64,000 nucleotides of DNA from Roseovarius indicus (lineage in GTDB: Bacteria > Pseudomonadota > Alphaproteobacteria > Rhodobacterales > Rhodobacteraceae), in NCBI RefSeq assembly GCF_008728195.1, contig NZ_CP031598.1, forward strand, positions 186,001-250,000. The letters are read 5' to 3'. Positions 29,303-36,494 of this stretch are shown here, piece after piece (the stretch's first letter is position 1; every line of letters begins with the position of its first letter). The translations under genes and the position numbers were made by a program. The notes under the pieces were generated by a model. The model did no database searches. It was not told the DNA's origin and saw only the letters and a program-made list of their open reading frames with translations.

Positions 29303-29329
29303 GGCAAGGCGCCGTTTTCGCGCCTTGCC
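29303..29329. repeat. Perfect 10-bp hairpin downstream of the acetyltransferase gene
   Basis: GGCAAGGCGC/GCGCCTTGCC with a 7-nt loop (CGTTTTC). No T-run follows, so a weak or Rho-dependent end for the acetyltransferase transcript is possible. Confidence 0.45.
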
Positions 29330-29397
29330 GACTGCGCCTAGCGCGATGATTAACAACGACATTCCACACGTTTCTGCACCTGCGAAAAGCTTATTGC

Positions 29398-29409
29398 ATA
29401 CCGTGGTAT
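29398..29409. promoter_or_regulatory. ATACC-GT-GGTAT operator-like palindrome
   Basis: Perfect 5-bp arms, ATACC/GGTAT, centred 80 bp before the hydratase start codon, in an A/T-rich promoter-like stretch (29385-29440). Such GGTAT-containing palindromes are typical of GntR (FadR-subfamily) operators. No regulator gene is adjacent. Confidence 0.45.
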
Positions 29410-29483
29410 CCATCTAACTCATTGAAATATTGACTTTTTTCCGGAACGCCCCACCCTTGAAGACAACCAAGAGGAGGGCGCAG

Positions 29484-30344
29484 ATGGACATGCTCAACAC
29501 AAAGGCCTGGGAGGGCCGCAGCCAGACCGAAGAGGGCGGCATCACCCAAGCCGAAGCCGCCCGCATCCACGCCACGCTGGGCGACCCCCGCGACAAGGCA
29601 CCCCGTAACGGAGACCCTTTGCCGCCCCTCTGGCACTGGTTCGCCTTCCCGCCGACCACGCCCATGTCCGAGCTTGCCCGCGACGGCCACCCGATGCTGG
29701 GCGACTTTCTTCCGCCCCTGCGCCTCAAACGCCGCATGTGGGCCTCGGGCAAGCTCACCCTCGGCGCGCCCCTCCGTGTGGGCGATCCGCTGAAACTCCG
29801 CTCCACCATCGCCCGCGTCATCGAGAAGGAAACCCGCACCGGCCCCATGACGATCGTCTCCGTCGACCACACGGTCATCTCCCCCCGCGGCCCCGCCATC
29901 GAGGAACGGCAGGATATCGTTTATCTCGACATCCCCGACAGCTTCCGCCCGCCAAAGAAACAGCCCATGCCCGAAGCCCCGGTGCTTCACACAACCCATA
30001 CCATCTCCGAACCGCTGCTCTTCCGCTACTCGGCGCTCACCTTCAACGCCCATCGCATCCATTACGACCTCCCCTATGCACAACAGGTCGAACACTACCC
30101 CGGCCTCGTCATTCACGGGCCGCTTCAGGCCACGCTCCTGATGCAGGCCGCCTGCGCCCATCGCGGCACCCGGCCCACCTATTTCGATTTCCGCGGCGTG
30201 CATCCGATGCTTCTGGTGCCCGGAGACTCCCCCGAACTCGACATCCTGGCGACCGAGGACGATTGCACCTCCCTGTCGCTTTTCACCGGGCAGGCAGGCC
30301 ATCAGGGCATGCAGGCCACCGCCATGTGGGAGGGCACGCAATGA
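29484..30344 (+). CDS. Hotdog-fold enoyl-CoA hydratase, probable mesaconyl-C4-CoA hydratase
   Basis: A 286-aa FAS1/HTD2-type dehydratase with two hotdog halves. The second half contains FRYSALTFNAHRIHYDLPYAQ, with the Asn-x-His-x-Ile-His-Tyr-Asp catalytic signature of MaoC-like hydratases. Its size, the partner CoA-transferase and ATGA overlap with it suggest mesaconyl-C4-CoA hydratase (Meh): mesaconyl-C4-CoA to (S)-citramalyl-CoA. Itaconyl-CoA hydratases are close relatives, an alternative. The start at 29484 has a perfect GAGGAGG site; 18 upstream residues are excluded. Confidence 0.75.
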   Translation: MDMLNTKAWEGRSQTEEGGITQAEAARIHATLGDPRDKAPRNGDPLPPLWHWFAFPPTTPMSELARDGHPMLGDFLPPLRLKRRMWASGKLTLGAPLRVGDPLKLRSTIARVIEKETRTGPMTIVSVDHTVISPRGPAIEERQDIVYLDIPDSFRPPKKQPMPEAPVLHTTHTISEPLLFRYSALTFNAHRIHYDLPYAQQVEHYPGLVIHGPLQATLLMQAACAHRGTRPTYFDFRGVHPMLLVPGDSPELDILATEDDCTSLSLFTGQAGHQGMQATAMWEGTQ

Positions 30345-31579
30345 ACGGAATTCTCAAGGGCATGCGGGTGGTCGAAGGATCGGCTTTCGTCGCAGTGCCG
30401 CTCGCCGGCATGACACTGGCCCAGATGGGCGCCGAGGTGATCCGCTTCGATCGCATCGAGGGCGGGCTCGACGCCGGGCGCTGGCCGCTCGCCCCCTCCG
30501 GCAACAGCCTCTTCTGGGCCGGCCTCAACAAGGGCAAGAAATCCATCGCTGTGAACATGAAATCACCCGAGGGCCAGGAGCTCGTCACCCGCATCATCAC
30601 CGCCCCGGGCGAGGATGCCGGGCTTTTCCTCACCAACCTCCGCGTCCGCGGCTGGATGGATTACGAAACGCTCAGCCAATACCGCAAGGATCTCGTCATG
30701 GTCACCCTCATGGGCGACCGTCACGGCAACCCGCAGGTCGATTACACCGTGAACCCCGCCCTCGGTATCCCCCAGATGACCGGGCCCGAGGGGCTCAAGG
30801 CCCCCGTCGCCAGCGCCCTCCCGGCCTGGGATCTGATCGCCGGCAACCTGATCGTCTCGTCGCTCCTCGCCGCCGAGCGCCACCGCCTGCGCAAGGGGCA
30901 GGGGCAGGACGTGGAACTGACGCTGAAAGACGTCGCCGCCGCCACCATCGGCCACCTGGGCCTCATCGGCGACGCCGCCGTGAACCGCGAAGAACGCGGC
31001 AAATGCGGCAACTCGCTCTACGGTGCCTATGGGCAGGATTTCATCTGCGCCGATGGCCGCCGTGTCATGGTGATCGGCCTGACCGCGCGCCAATGGCGCG
31101 GGCTGGTCGAGATGACCGGCACCGCCGAGGAGATTGCCGCGCTCGAATCGAAAACCGGCCTCGACCTGCGCGACGAGGGCAACCGCTGGAAACTCCGCCA
31201 CGCCATCACCGGCCTCCTCGGCGAGTGGTTCGCCATGCGCCGGGTCGAGGACTTCGCGGAAGACTTCAACGCCAAGGGCCTCACCTGGTCGGTCTTCCGC
31301 ACCGTGAAAGAGGCGCTGGCCGAAGACCCCGACCTCACCGACGACAACCCGATGTTCTCGACGATGACCCAGCCGGGCCTTGGCACCTTCCCCGTGCCCG
31401 GCAGCCCGGTCACCTTCTCGGCCACCGAGCGCCAGCCTCCCGTGCCGGCCCCGGCGCTCGGCGCCCATACCGAGGAGATCCTCGGCGACGTGGCCCGCCT
31501 CGACGACACCGAGATCGCGCAGCTGTTCGACAAGGGCATCGTGCAAAGCCCCGGCTTCGTGGCGCGGCCGGCCGCCTGA
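30341..31579 (+). CDS. mct: Mesaconyl-CoA C1-C4 CoA transferase (2-methylfumaryl-CoA isomerase), class III
   Basis: A 412-aa class III (CaiB/BaiF) CoA-transferase. The N-terminus, GMRVVEGSAFVAVPLAGMTL and AQMGAEVIRFDRIEGG, the WAGLNKGKKSIAVNM segment and catalytic Asp164 (PAWD) match proteins annotated as 2-methylfumaryl-CoA isomerase. It moves CoA within mesaconyl-CoA from C1 to C4. It starts inside the hydratase stop codon (ATGA), so the two form one transcriptional and translational unit. Other CaiB-family activities cannot be fully excluded. Confidence 0.85.
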   Translation: MNGILKGMRVVEGSAFVAVPLAGMTLAQMGAEVIRFDRIEGGLDAGRWPLAPSGNSLFWAGLNKGKKSIAVNMKSPEGQELVTRIITAPGEDAGLFLTNLRVRGWMDYETLSQYRKDLVMVTLMGDRHGNPQVDYTVNPALGIPQMTGPEGLKAPVASALPAWDLIAGNLIVSSLLAAERHRLRKGQGQDVELTLKDVAAATIGHLGLIGDAAVNREERGKCGNSLYGAYGQDFICADGRRVMVIGLTARQWRGLVEMTGTAEEIAALESKTGLDLRDEGNRWKLRHAITGLLGEWFAMRRVEDFAEDFNAKGLTWSVFRTVKEALAEDPDLTDDNPMFSTMTQPGLGTFPVPGSPVTFSATERQPPVPAPALGAHTEEILGDVARLDDTEIAQLFDKGIVQSPGFVARPAA

Positions 31580-31666
31580 CCCGCCGCGCCGAATTCTCTG
31601 GCGTCACAGGCCGAAATCGGGCTTGAACTTTTGCAGGTGTTGCCGTATCCGGGGCATCGCTTGTGA

Positions 31667-31742
31667 AGGGGTATAGCTCAGTTGGTAGAGCGACGGTCTC
31701 CAAAACCGTAGGTCGCGGGTTCAAGCCCTGCTGCCCCTGCCA
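31667..31742 (+). tRNA. tRNA-Trp (CCA)
   Basis: A complete cloverleaf of 76 nt including encoded CCA. Acceptor stem AGGGGTA pairs with TGCCCCT; D-arm contains AGCTCAGTTGGTAGAGC; the anticodon arm ACGGT-CTCCAAA-ACCGT places CCA at 31700-31702; T-arm contains GGGTTCAAGCCC. It lies 87 nt after mct, upstream of secE, as in relatives where tuf, tRNA-Trp and secE are grouped. Confidence 0.97.
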
Positions 31743-32121
31743 CTCCCTCCGACATCGCCGATCCGTGCCGGTGGTCCGCAAGGGCCGCCCGAAGTGCCCT
31801 GTCGCGGCGTCGAAGGGCAGGCGGCCCAGGCGACACGGGCAAGAACCACCTGTCCCGAATCTCCTGCCGCGCGCGCTTTTCGCCCCAATTGCGAACAGGC
31901 CTGCACCGCGCTTTGGAAACAATGGTTTCCGAGGTTTTTCAGTGTTTCCATAATTGCGGCTGAAACGGGGCCGAAATGAGGCGCGCCACATTTGAGGCCC
32001 TTTTCCGCCACATTTGAGCCACAATTGAACCACAGAAAAACCTCGTTCCCGGCACCGCCCAGACAGGGCATCGGAACCGGGGCAGGCGTGGGGGCGTCAG
32101 ACATGTTGAACGAGTGCTGCC
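31743..32121. promoter_or_regulatory. Control region upstream of the gene at 32122
   Basis: A 379-bp gene-free stretch. The first 170 bp show no clear signal. Then come a GGAAAC-AATG-GTTTCC palindrome (31915-31930) with another GTTTCC at 31944, and an 11-bp-phased GCCACATTTGA array (31985-32039). No conserved ORF is visible. Confidence 0.6.
31985..32039 (+). repeat. Phased array of the GCCACATTTGA motif
   Basis: GCCACATTTGA at 31985-31995 and again at 32007-32017 (22 bp apart). GCCACAATTGA follows directly at 32018-32028, and a degenerate ACCACAGAAAA at 32029-32039. Offsets of 0, 22, 33 and 44 bp put all copies on the same face of the helix. Same motif at 10353 and near 62766-62815. Confidence 0.7.
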
Positions 32122-32868
32122 ATGACCAAGTTTGTTGTCCTTTCAAAGACCAACCCACACCTGCCCCACGATTCCGTCGAGCTGCAGAGCCCGCCGCCTG
32201 AGGACGCGCTCAACGACGACGTCGCCCAGAGAAACGCCGAGCGCTACATCAGCCAGCTTATCCGCGGCGAAGACCGCAGCCAGGCCGATAAGCCTGTCGA
32301 GACCCGGCAAAACCCGCGCCTCGAAGGCACCACGCCGAAAAAACCCGCCGCCGCCCACCCCGAGGTGAAGGCCGCGCCGAAGCAGGCGCCGCAGCCCAAG
32401 GGCGTTCAGGCCCTGCCGCCGCTCGAGCCGCAGGAAGAGATCGACGAGGAAACCCGCCTCCGCGCTGCCTTCTCCGCCGAAGACGAGCCCGAGGTCGAAG
32501 AGCCCCGCAAGGGCCTCTTCTCCCGCCTGCGGGCCCGCCACGTCACGACGGCAGGCCTCGTGATGGTCGCCTTTTTCTGGCCCGTCTATCTCGGCGCGGC
32601 CTTCCTCGTGCTGGCGTGGTTTGCCGTTCTGGCCATCCACACGCTGCGCTACCTCGTGACCGCCGGTCACTGGTACCGCTTCGCGCGCAAGCATCCGATG
32701 ACGGCCGAACGCGTGCGCCGCGTGGCCGACCGCGCGGCCCTGAAGCTTGACGTCGTGCTCGACTTCCTGCCCGACAGCCTTGCCGACAGCCTCGCACTGC
32801 CCGACATGTCGCAGCCCGTCGCCAAGGCACGGCAGGCGCCCCGCCACGGCGGCATGCGCACCTCCTGA
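32122..32868 (+). CDS. Unknown membrane protein with disordered N-terminal half
   Basis: I do not recognise a family. The 248-aa protein has a long Pro/Gln/Glu-rich, probably disordered N-terminal region (about 10-135, with runs like APKQAPQPKG and EPQEEIDEE). One hairpin of hydrophobic helix follows (about 142-180, ITTAGLVMVAFFWPVYLGA-like into FLVLAWFAVLAIHTL), then a basic C-terminal part (HWYRFARKHPMTAERVRRV). This suggests a membrane protein with both ends cytoplasmic. It sits between tRNA-Trp and secE, 136 bp before secE. Its promoter carries the phased 11-bp array. Confidence 0.7.
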   Translation: MTKFVVLSKTNPHLPHDSVELQSPPPEDALNDDVAQRNAERYISQLIRGEDRSQADKPVETRQNPRLEGTTPKKPAAAHPEVKAAPKQAPQPKGVQALPPLEPQEEIDEETRLRAAFSAEDEPEVEEPRKGLFSRLRARHVTTAGLVMVAFFWPVYLGAAFLVLAWFAVLAIHTLRYLVTAGHWYRFARKHPMTAERVRRVADRAALKLDVVLDFLPDSLADSLALPDMSQPVAKARQAPRHGGMRTS

Positions 32869-33004
32869 TCCCTCCCGTCGGCATGCCTCTCCATGCCACA
32901 CCCGCCCGGTTTCCCGGGCGGGTTTCGTGTCGGCCCTTGAATTCGCGCGGGGCTGGGCGTATGTCCGCCCGCAACGCCCACAAAAGCTACAGGCTAGACC
33001 GCTC

Positions 33005-33202
33005 ATGGCAATGACCAACCCGCTTCAGTTCATCCAGCAAGTCCGTTCGGAGGTCGCTAAGGTCGTGTGGCCCACCCGGCGCGAGGTGTTCCTGACGACG
33101 GTCATGGTTTTCATCATGGCGACGTTGACCGCGATTTTCTTTGCCCTGGTCGATCTTCTGATCCGCACCGGCCTGACGGGCGTTCTGGGCTTCTTCGGCT
33201 GA
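33005..33202 (+). CDS. secE: Preprotein translocase subunit SecE
   Basis: A 65-aa single-spanning SecE: amphipathic FIQQVRSEVAKVVWPTRREV followed by a transmembrane helix (about 28-50). The W-P-[ST]-R-x-E motif is diagnostic. It stabilises SecY in the translocon. Position before nusG is universal in bacteria. The start ATGGCAATG allows two adjacent Mets; I took the first. Nearest ribosome-like bases are weak. Confidence 0.95.
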   Translation: MAMTNPLQFIQQVRSEVAKVVWPTRREVFLTTVMVFIMATLTAIFFALVDLLIRTGLTGVLGFFG

Positions 33203-33277
33203 GCGCCGAAAAAAGCGCCGTCCTTGCCCTTGATTTCAAGGGGATTTGGGGATAGGCCAGCCAACACTCCGATACAT

Positions 33278-33314
33278 GGCGCGCGGCGATTCGTGTTGCG
33301 CGCCGCTTTTTGTT
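33278..33314 (+). terminator. Possible terminator/attenuator between secE and nusG
   Basis: GGCGCG/CGCGCC arms (33278-33283, 33299-33304) with a 15-nt loop, then GCTTTTTG. The stem is short for its loop; it could attenuate rather than end transcription, since nusG follows 78 bp later. Confidence 0.5.
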
Positions 33315-33391
33315 TCGGGGCACTCGGGCCAACGGCCTGAAAATGCGAAGATATCCGGCGCAGGCCGGGCTTGACAGGATTTGGTTGAACG

Positions 33392-33925
33392 ATGGCAAAG
33401 CGGTGGTACTCGGTGAGCGTTCTCTCGAATTTCGAGAAGAAGATTGCCGAGCAGATCAGACAATCGGTCGCCGAGCAGAGCCTCGAAGAAGAGATCGACG
33501 AGGTTCTTGTTCCGACCGAGGAAGTGATCGAGGTGCGCCGCGGCAAGAAGGTGACGGCCGAGCGCCGGTTCATGCCGGGCTACGTGCTGGTCCACATGGA
33601 AATGTCGGACAAGGGCTATCACCTGATCAACTCGATCAACCGGGTCACCGGGTTCCTTGGTCCGCAGGGCCGCCCGATGCCGATGCGCGACGCCGAGGTG
33701 AACGCCATCCTCAACCGCGTCCAGGAAGGCGAGGAAGCCCCGCGCACCCTCATCTCCTTCGAGGTGGGCGAGAAGGTGAAAGTGAACGACGGCCCGTTCG
33801 AGGATTTCGACGGGATGGTCGAGGAAGTCGACGACGACAACCAGCGCCTCAAGGTGATGGTGTCGATCTTCGGCCGGGAAACCCCGGTCGAGCTGGAATA
33901 CACGCAGGTCACCAAACAAGGCTGA
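33392..33925 (+). CDS. nusG: Transcription termination/antitermination protein NusG
   Basis: A 177-aa NusG. NGN domain starts AKRWYSVSVLSNFEKKIAEQ and includes VEVRRGKKV-type and FMPGYVLVHMEM segments; the KOW domain (about 125-175, GEKVKVNDGPFEDFDGMVEEV) is complete. It links RNA polymerase to Rho and to ribosomal protein S10. It lies between secE and rplK as expected. Confidence 0.97.
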   Translation: MAKRWYSVSVLSNFEKKIAEQIRQSVAEQSLEEEIDEVLVPTEEVIEVRRGKKVTAERRFMPGYVLVHMEMSDKGYHLINSINRVTGFLGPQGRPMPMRDAEVNAILNRVQEGEEAPRTLISFEVGEKVKVNDGPFEDFDGMVEEVDDDNQRLKVMVSIFGRETPVELEYTQVTKQG

Positions 33926-34058
33926 CCGCGCCCGAAATGCCCGGGGCTCCCGGGATGCCGAAGTGGAAGGCGCGCGCATCGCGATGCGCAGACCGGACCA
34001 CACAACAAAAATCCCGCAGGGGCGCGCCCCGGGGAGTTGGAAGTAAAGGAGAGGCCTT

Positions 34059-34487
34059 ATGGCCAAGAAACTCGCAGGCAAGATGAAGCTGCAAGTGCCC
34101 GCAGGTCAGGCGAACCCGTCCCCGCCCGTGGGTCCGGCGCTGGGTCAGCGCGGCATCAACATCATGGAATTCTGTAAGGCGTTCAACGCCAAGACGCAGG
34201 AAATGGAACCGGGCGCACCGTGCCCGACCGTCATCACCTATTATCAGGACAAGTCCTTTGAAATGGACATCAAGACGCCGCCGGCGTCGTACTACCTGAA
34301 GAAGGCCGCCAAGCTGAAATCCGGCTCCAAGACGCCGGGCCGCGGTGACACCGTTGCAACCGTGTCGCCCAAGCAGCTGCGCGAAATCGCCGAGGCCAAG
34401 TGGAAGGACCTCAACGCAAACGACGTCGACGCCGCGATGAAGATCATTGCCGGCTCCGCACGGTCCATGGGCATCGAGGTGAAGTAA
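34059..34487 (+). CDS. rplK: 50S ribosomal protein L11
   Basis: A 142-aa L11 with the N-terminal Pro-rich hinge ([19 protein letters not shown]) and the C-terminal rRNA-binding domain with Lys-rich SGSKTPGR. It forms the GTPase-associated centre on 23S rRNA. PrmA, encoded at 61.8 kb, trimethylates it. Strong GGAGAGG ribosome site. The 133-bp gap after nusG may hold a promoter or the L1/L11 leader; I see only a small GC hairpin there. Confidence 0.98.
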   Translation: MAKKLAGKMKLQVPAGQANPSPPVGPALGQRGINIMEFCKAFNAKTQEMEPGAPCPTVITYYQDKSFEMDIKTPPASYYLKKAAKLKSGSKTPGRGDTVATVSPKQLREIAEAKWKDLNANDVDAAMKIIAGSARSMGIEVK

Positions 34488-34488
34488 G

Positions 34489-35196
34489 ATGGCAAAGATC
34501 GGTAAACGCACCCGCGCCGCCCGCGAAGCCTTCGAAGGCAAGATGAACGTGACCGTCGAAGAGGCCGTCGCGCTGGTCAAGTCGAACGCCAAGGCGAAAT
34601 TCGACGAAACCGTCGAGATCGCGCTGAACCTCGGCGTCGACACCCGCCACGCCGACCAGATGGTCCGCGGCGTCGTCGGCCTGCCCAACGGCACCGGCAA
34701 GGACGTTCGCGTCGCCGTTTTCGCCCGTGGCCCCAAGGCTGAGGAAGCCGAAGCCGCAGGCGCAGACGTCGTCGGCGCAGAGGACCTGATGGAAACCGTC
34801 CAGTCGGGCAAGATCGACTTCGACCGTTGCATCGCAACCCCCGACATGATGCCGATCGTCGGCCGTCTCGGTAAGATCCTCGGCCCGCGCAACCTGATGC
34901 CGAACCCCAAGGTCGGCACGGTGACGATGGACGTGGCTGACGCCGTCAAGGCCGCCAAGGGTGGCGAAGTGCAGTTCAAGGCCGTCAAGGGCGGTATCGT
35001 GCACGCCGGCATCGGCAAGGCCTCCTTCGACGAGGCGAAGCTGGTCGAGAACGTGCGCGCCTTCGTGACCGCGGTGAACAAGGCCAAACCGGCCGGCGCC
35101 AAGGGCACCTACATGAAGAAGATCTCGCTCACCTCGACCATGGGGCCGGGCGTTTCGATCGACGTGGGCGACGCGGCCACTCTGGCCGACGCCTGA
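34489..35196 (+). CDS. rplA: 50S ribosomal protein L1
   Basis: A 235-aa L1, full length, with the [15 protein letters not shown] signature at about 140-155. It binds 23S rRNA at the E-site stalk and, in E. coli, represses its own operon. It begins one base after the rplK stop, so the two are cotranscribed and probably translationally coupled. Confidence 0.98.
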   Translation: MAKIGKRTRAAREAFEGKMNVTVEEAVALVKSNAKAKFDETVEIALNLGVDTRHADQMVRGVVGLPNGTGKDVRVAVFARGPKAEEAEAAGADVVGAEDLMETVQSGKIDFDRCIATPDMMPIVGRLGKILGPRNLMPNPKVGTVTMDVADAVKAAKGGEVQFKAVKGGIVHAGIGKASFDEAKLVENVRAFVTAVNKAKPAGAKGTYMKKISLTSTMGPGVSIDVGDAATLADA

Positions 35197-35444
35197 GAAT
35201 TTGCATCCGGTCCCTCGGGGCCGGGGCGAATGGCGGGGCCGCCACGGTGGCCTCGTCCTGTCCGAGATGGAGGGTTGGGCATCCGCCCAATAATTCCTTC
35301 CTGAGATGGGGAACGAGTTGAGATTCCAAGCGAAGGCCCAGCCTTCGGGTGATCTTGGTCTCGGGACCCTGAAATTGGACCCGAACGGCGGGGCAACCCG
35401 CCACAACTGAGCCGGGGGGAAACCCCCAAATTTGGAGTGAAACT
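35197..35444 (+). promoter_or_regulatory. rplJ leader region
   Basis: A 248-bp gene-free stretch before rplJ rich in hairpins: GGCGGG-GCAA-CCCGCC (35387-35402) and a GGGGG/CCCCC hairpin (35415-35427) just ahead of the ribosome site. This is where bacteria have the L10-L12 binding leader that autoregulates rplJL. Assigned by position and structure, not by a model match. Confidence 0.55.
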
Positions 35445-35963
35445 GTGGATAGAGCCCAGAAAGAGAAAGTGGTCGAGGAACTCGGCCAGATCTTCGAAAG
35501 CTCTGGCGTCGTAGTGGTGGCCCACTACGCGGGTCTGACAGTTGCAGAAATGCAGGATCTTCGTGCGCGCGCCCGCGCGGCCGAAGCATCCGTTCGCGTT
35601 GCCAAGAACAGGCTCGCCAAGATCGCCCTTGAGGGCAAGCCGTGCGAAAGCATTGCCGATTACCTCACGGGCATGACCGTGCTCACCTTCTCGGAAGACC
35701 CCGTGGCAGCAGCCAAGGTCGCCGAGGACTTCGCCAAGGACAACAAGAACTACGAGATCCTTGGCGGGGCAATGGGTACGGATCCCCTGGACCGGGCCGG
35801 TGTGGAAGCCGTGTCGAAGATGCCCTCGCGCGACGAGCTTATCGCTCAGATCGCAAGCTGCATCGGCGCACCCGCTTCGAACATCGCCGGGGCCATTGGC
35901 GCACCTGCCTCGAACATCGCGAGCATCCTTTCGACCATCGAAGAGAAGGCCGAAGCTGCATAA
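35445..35963 (+). CDS. rplJ: 50S ribosomal protein L10
   Basis: A 172-aa L10 starting at GTG ([13 protein letters not shown]). It contains [18 protein letters not shown] and [12 protein letters not shown]; the C-terminal helix, which carries the L7/L12 dimers, ends with a striking repeated [21 protein letters not shown]. It forms the stalk base. TTTGGAG ribosome site. Confidence 0.98.
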   Translation: MDRAQKEKVVEELGQIFESSGVVVVAHYAGLTVAEMQDLRARARAAEASVRVAKNRLAKIALEGKPCESIADYLTGMTVLTFSEDPVAAAKVAEDFAKDNKNYEILGGAMGTDPLDRAGVEAVSKMPSRDELIAQIASCIGAPASNIAGAIGAPASNIASILSTIEEKAEAA

Positions 35964-36041
35964 GCGCAACTGGAACATCCCGCGTGTGGGGCAATTGCCC
36001 GACGTTGGAACACAAACTTGGAAAACGGAAAGAGCTGTAAA

Positions 36042-36422
36042 ATGGCTGATCTGAAAAAACTGGCTGAAGAGATCGTTGGTCTGACGCTTCTCGAAGCACA
36101 AGAACTGAAAACCATCCTGAAAGACGAGTACGGCATCGAGCCCGCCGCTGGCGGCGCAGTCATGATGGCCGGCCCGGCAGACGGTGGCGGCGGCGAAGCT
36201 GCCGAAGAGCAAACCGAATTTGACGTGATCCTGAAGTCCGCTGGCGCTTCGAAGATCAACGTCATCAAAGAGGTGCGCGCAATCACCGGTCTCGGCCTCA
36301 AAGAAGCCAAAGAACTGGTCGAAGCAGGCGGCAAGGCTGTCAAAGAGCAGGTTTCCAAAGAGGAAGCCGAAGAGCTCAAAGGCAAGCTGGAAGCAGCCGG
36401 CGCCGAAGTCGAACTCAAGTAA
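36042..36422 (+). CDS. rplL: 50S ribosomal protein L7/L12
   Basis: A 126-aa L7/L12: N-terminal dimerisation domain ([20 protein letters not shown]), Ala/Gly hinge (about 38-58), C-terminal factor-binding domain with [24 protein letters not shown]. Start at 36042; eight upstream in-frame residues are excluded. It follows rplJ by 78 nt and ends in a strong terminator, unlike E. coli, where rpoB transcription reads through. Confidence 0.98.
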   Translation: MADLKKLAEEIVGLTLLEAQELKTILKDEYGIEPAAGGAVMMAGPADGGGGEAAEEQTEFDVILKSAGASKINVIKEVRAITGLGLKEAKELVEAGGKAVKEQVSKEEAEELKGKLEAAGAEVELK

Positions 36423-36447
36423 TTCCTTTCCGGAATTGAGGAATCTT

Positions 36448-36477
36448 CAGGGGTCCGTTCCGCGGGCCCCTGTTTTC
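36448..36477 (+). terminator. Terminator of rplJL
   Basis: A 10-bp stem CAGGGGTCCG/CGGGCCCCTG (with one G-T pair) and a 5-nt loop, followed by TTTTC. The next gene starts about 20 bp later. Confidence 0.85.
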
Positions 36478-36494
36478 GTTGTAAGGTCATAGGC

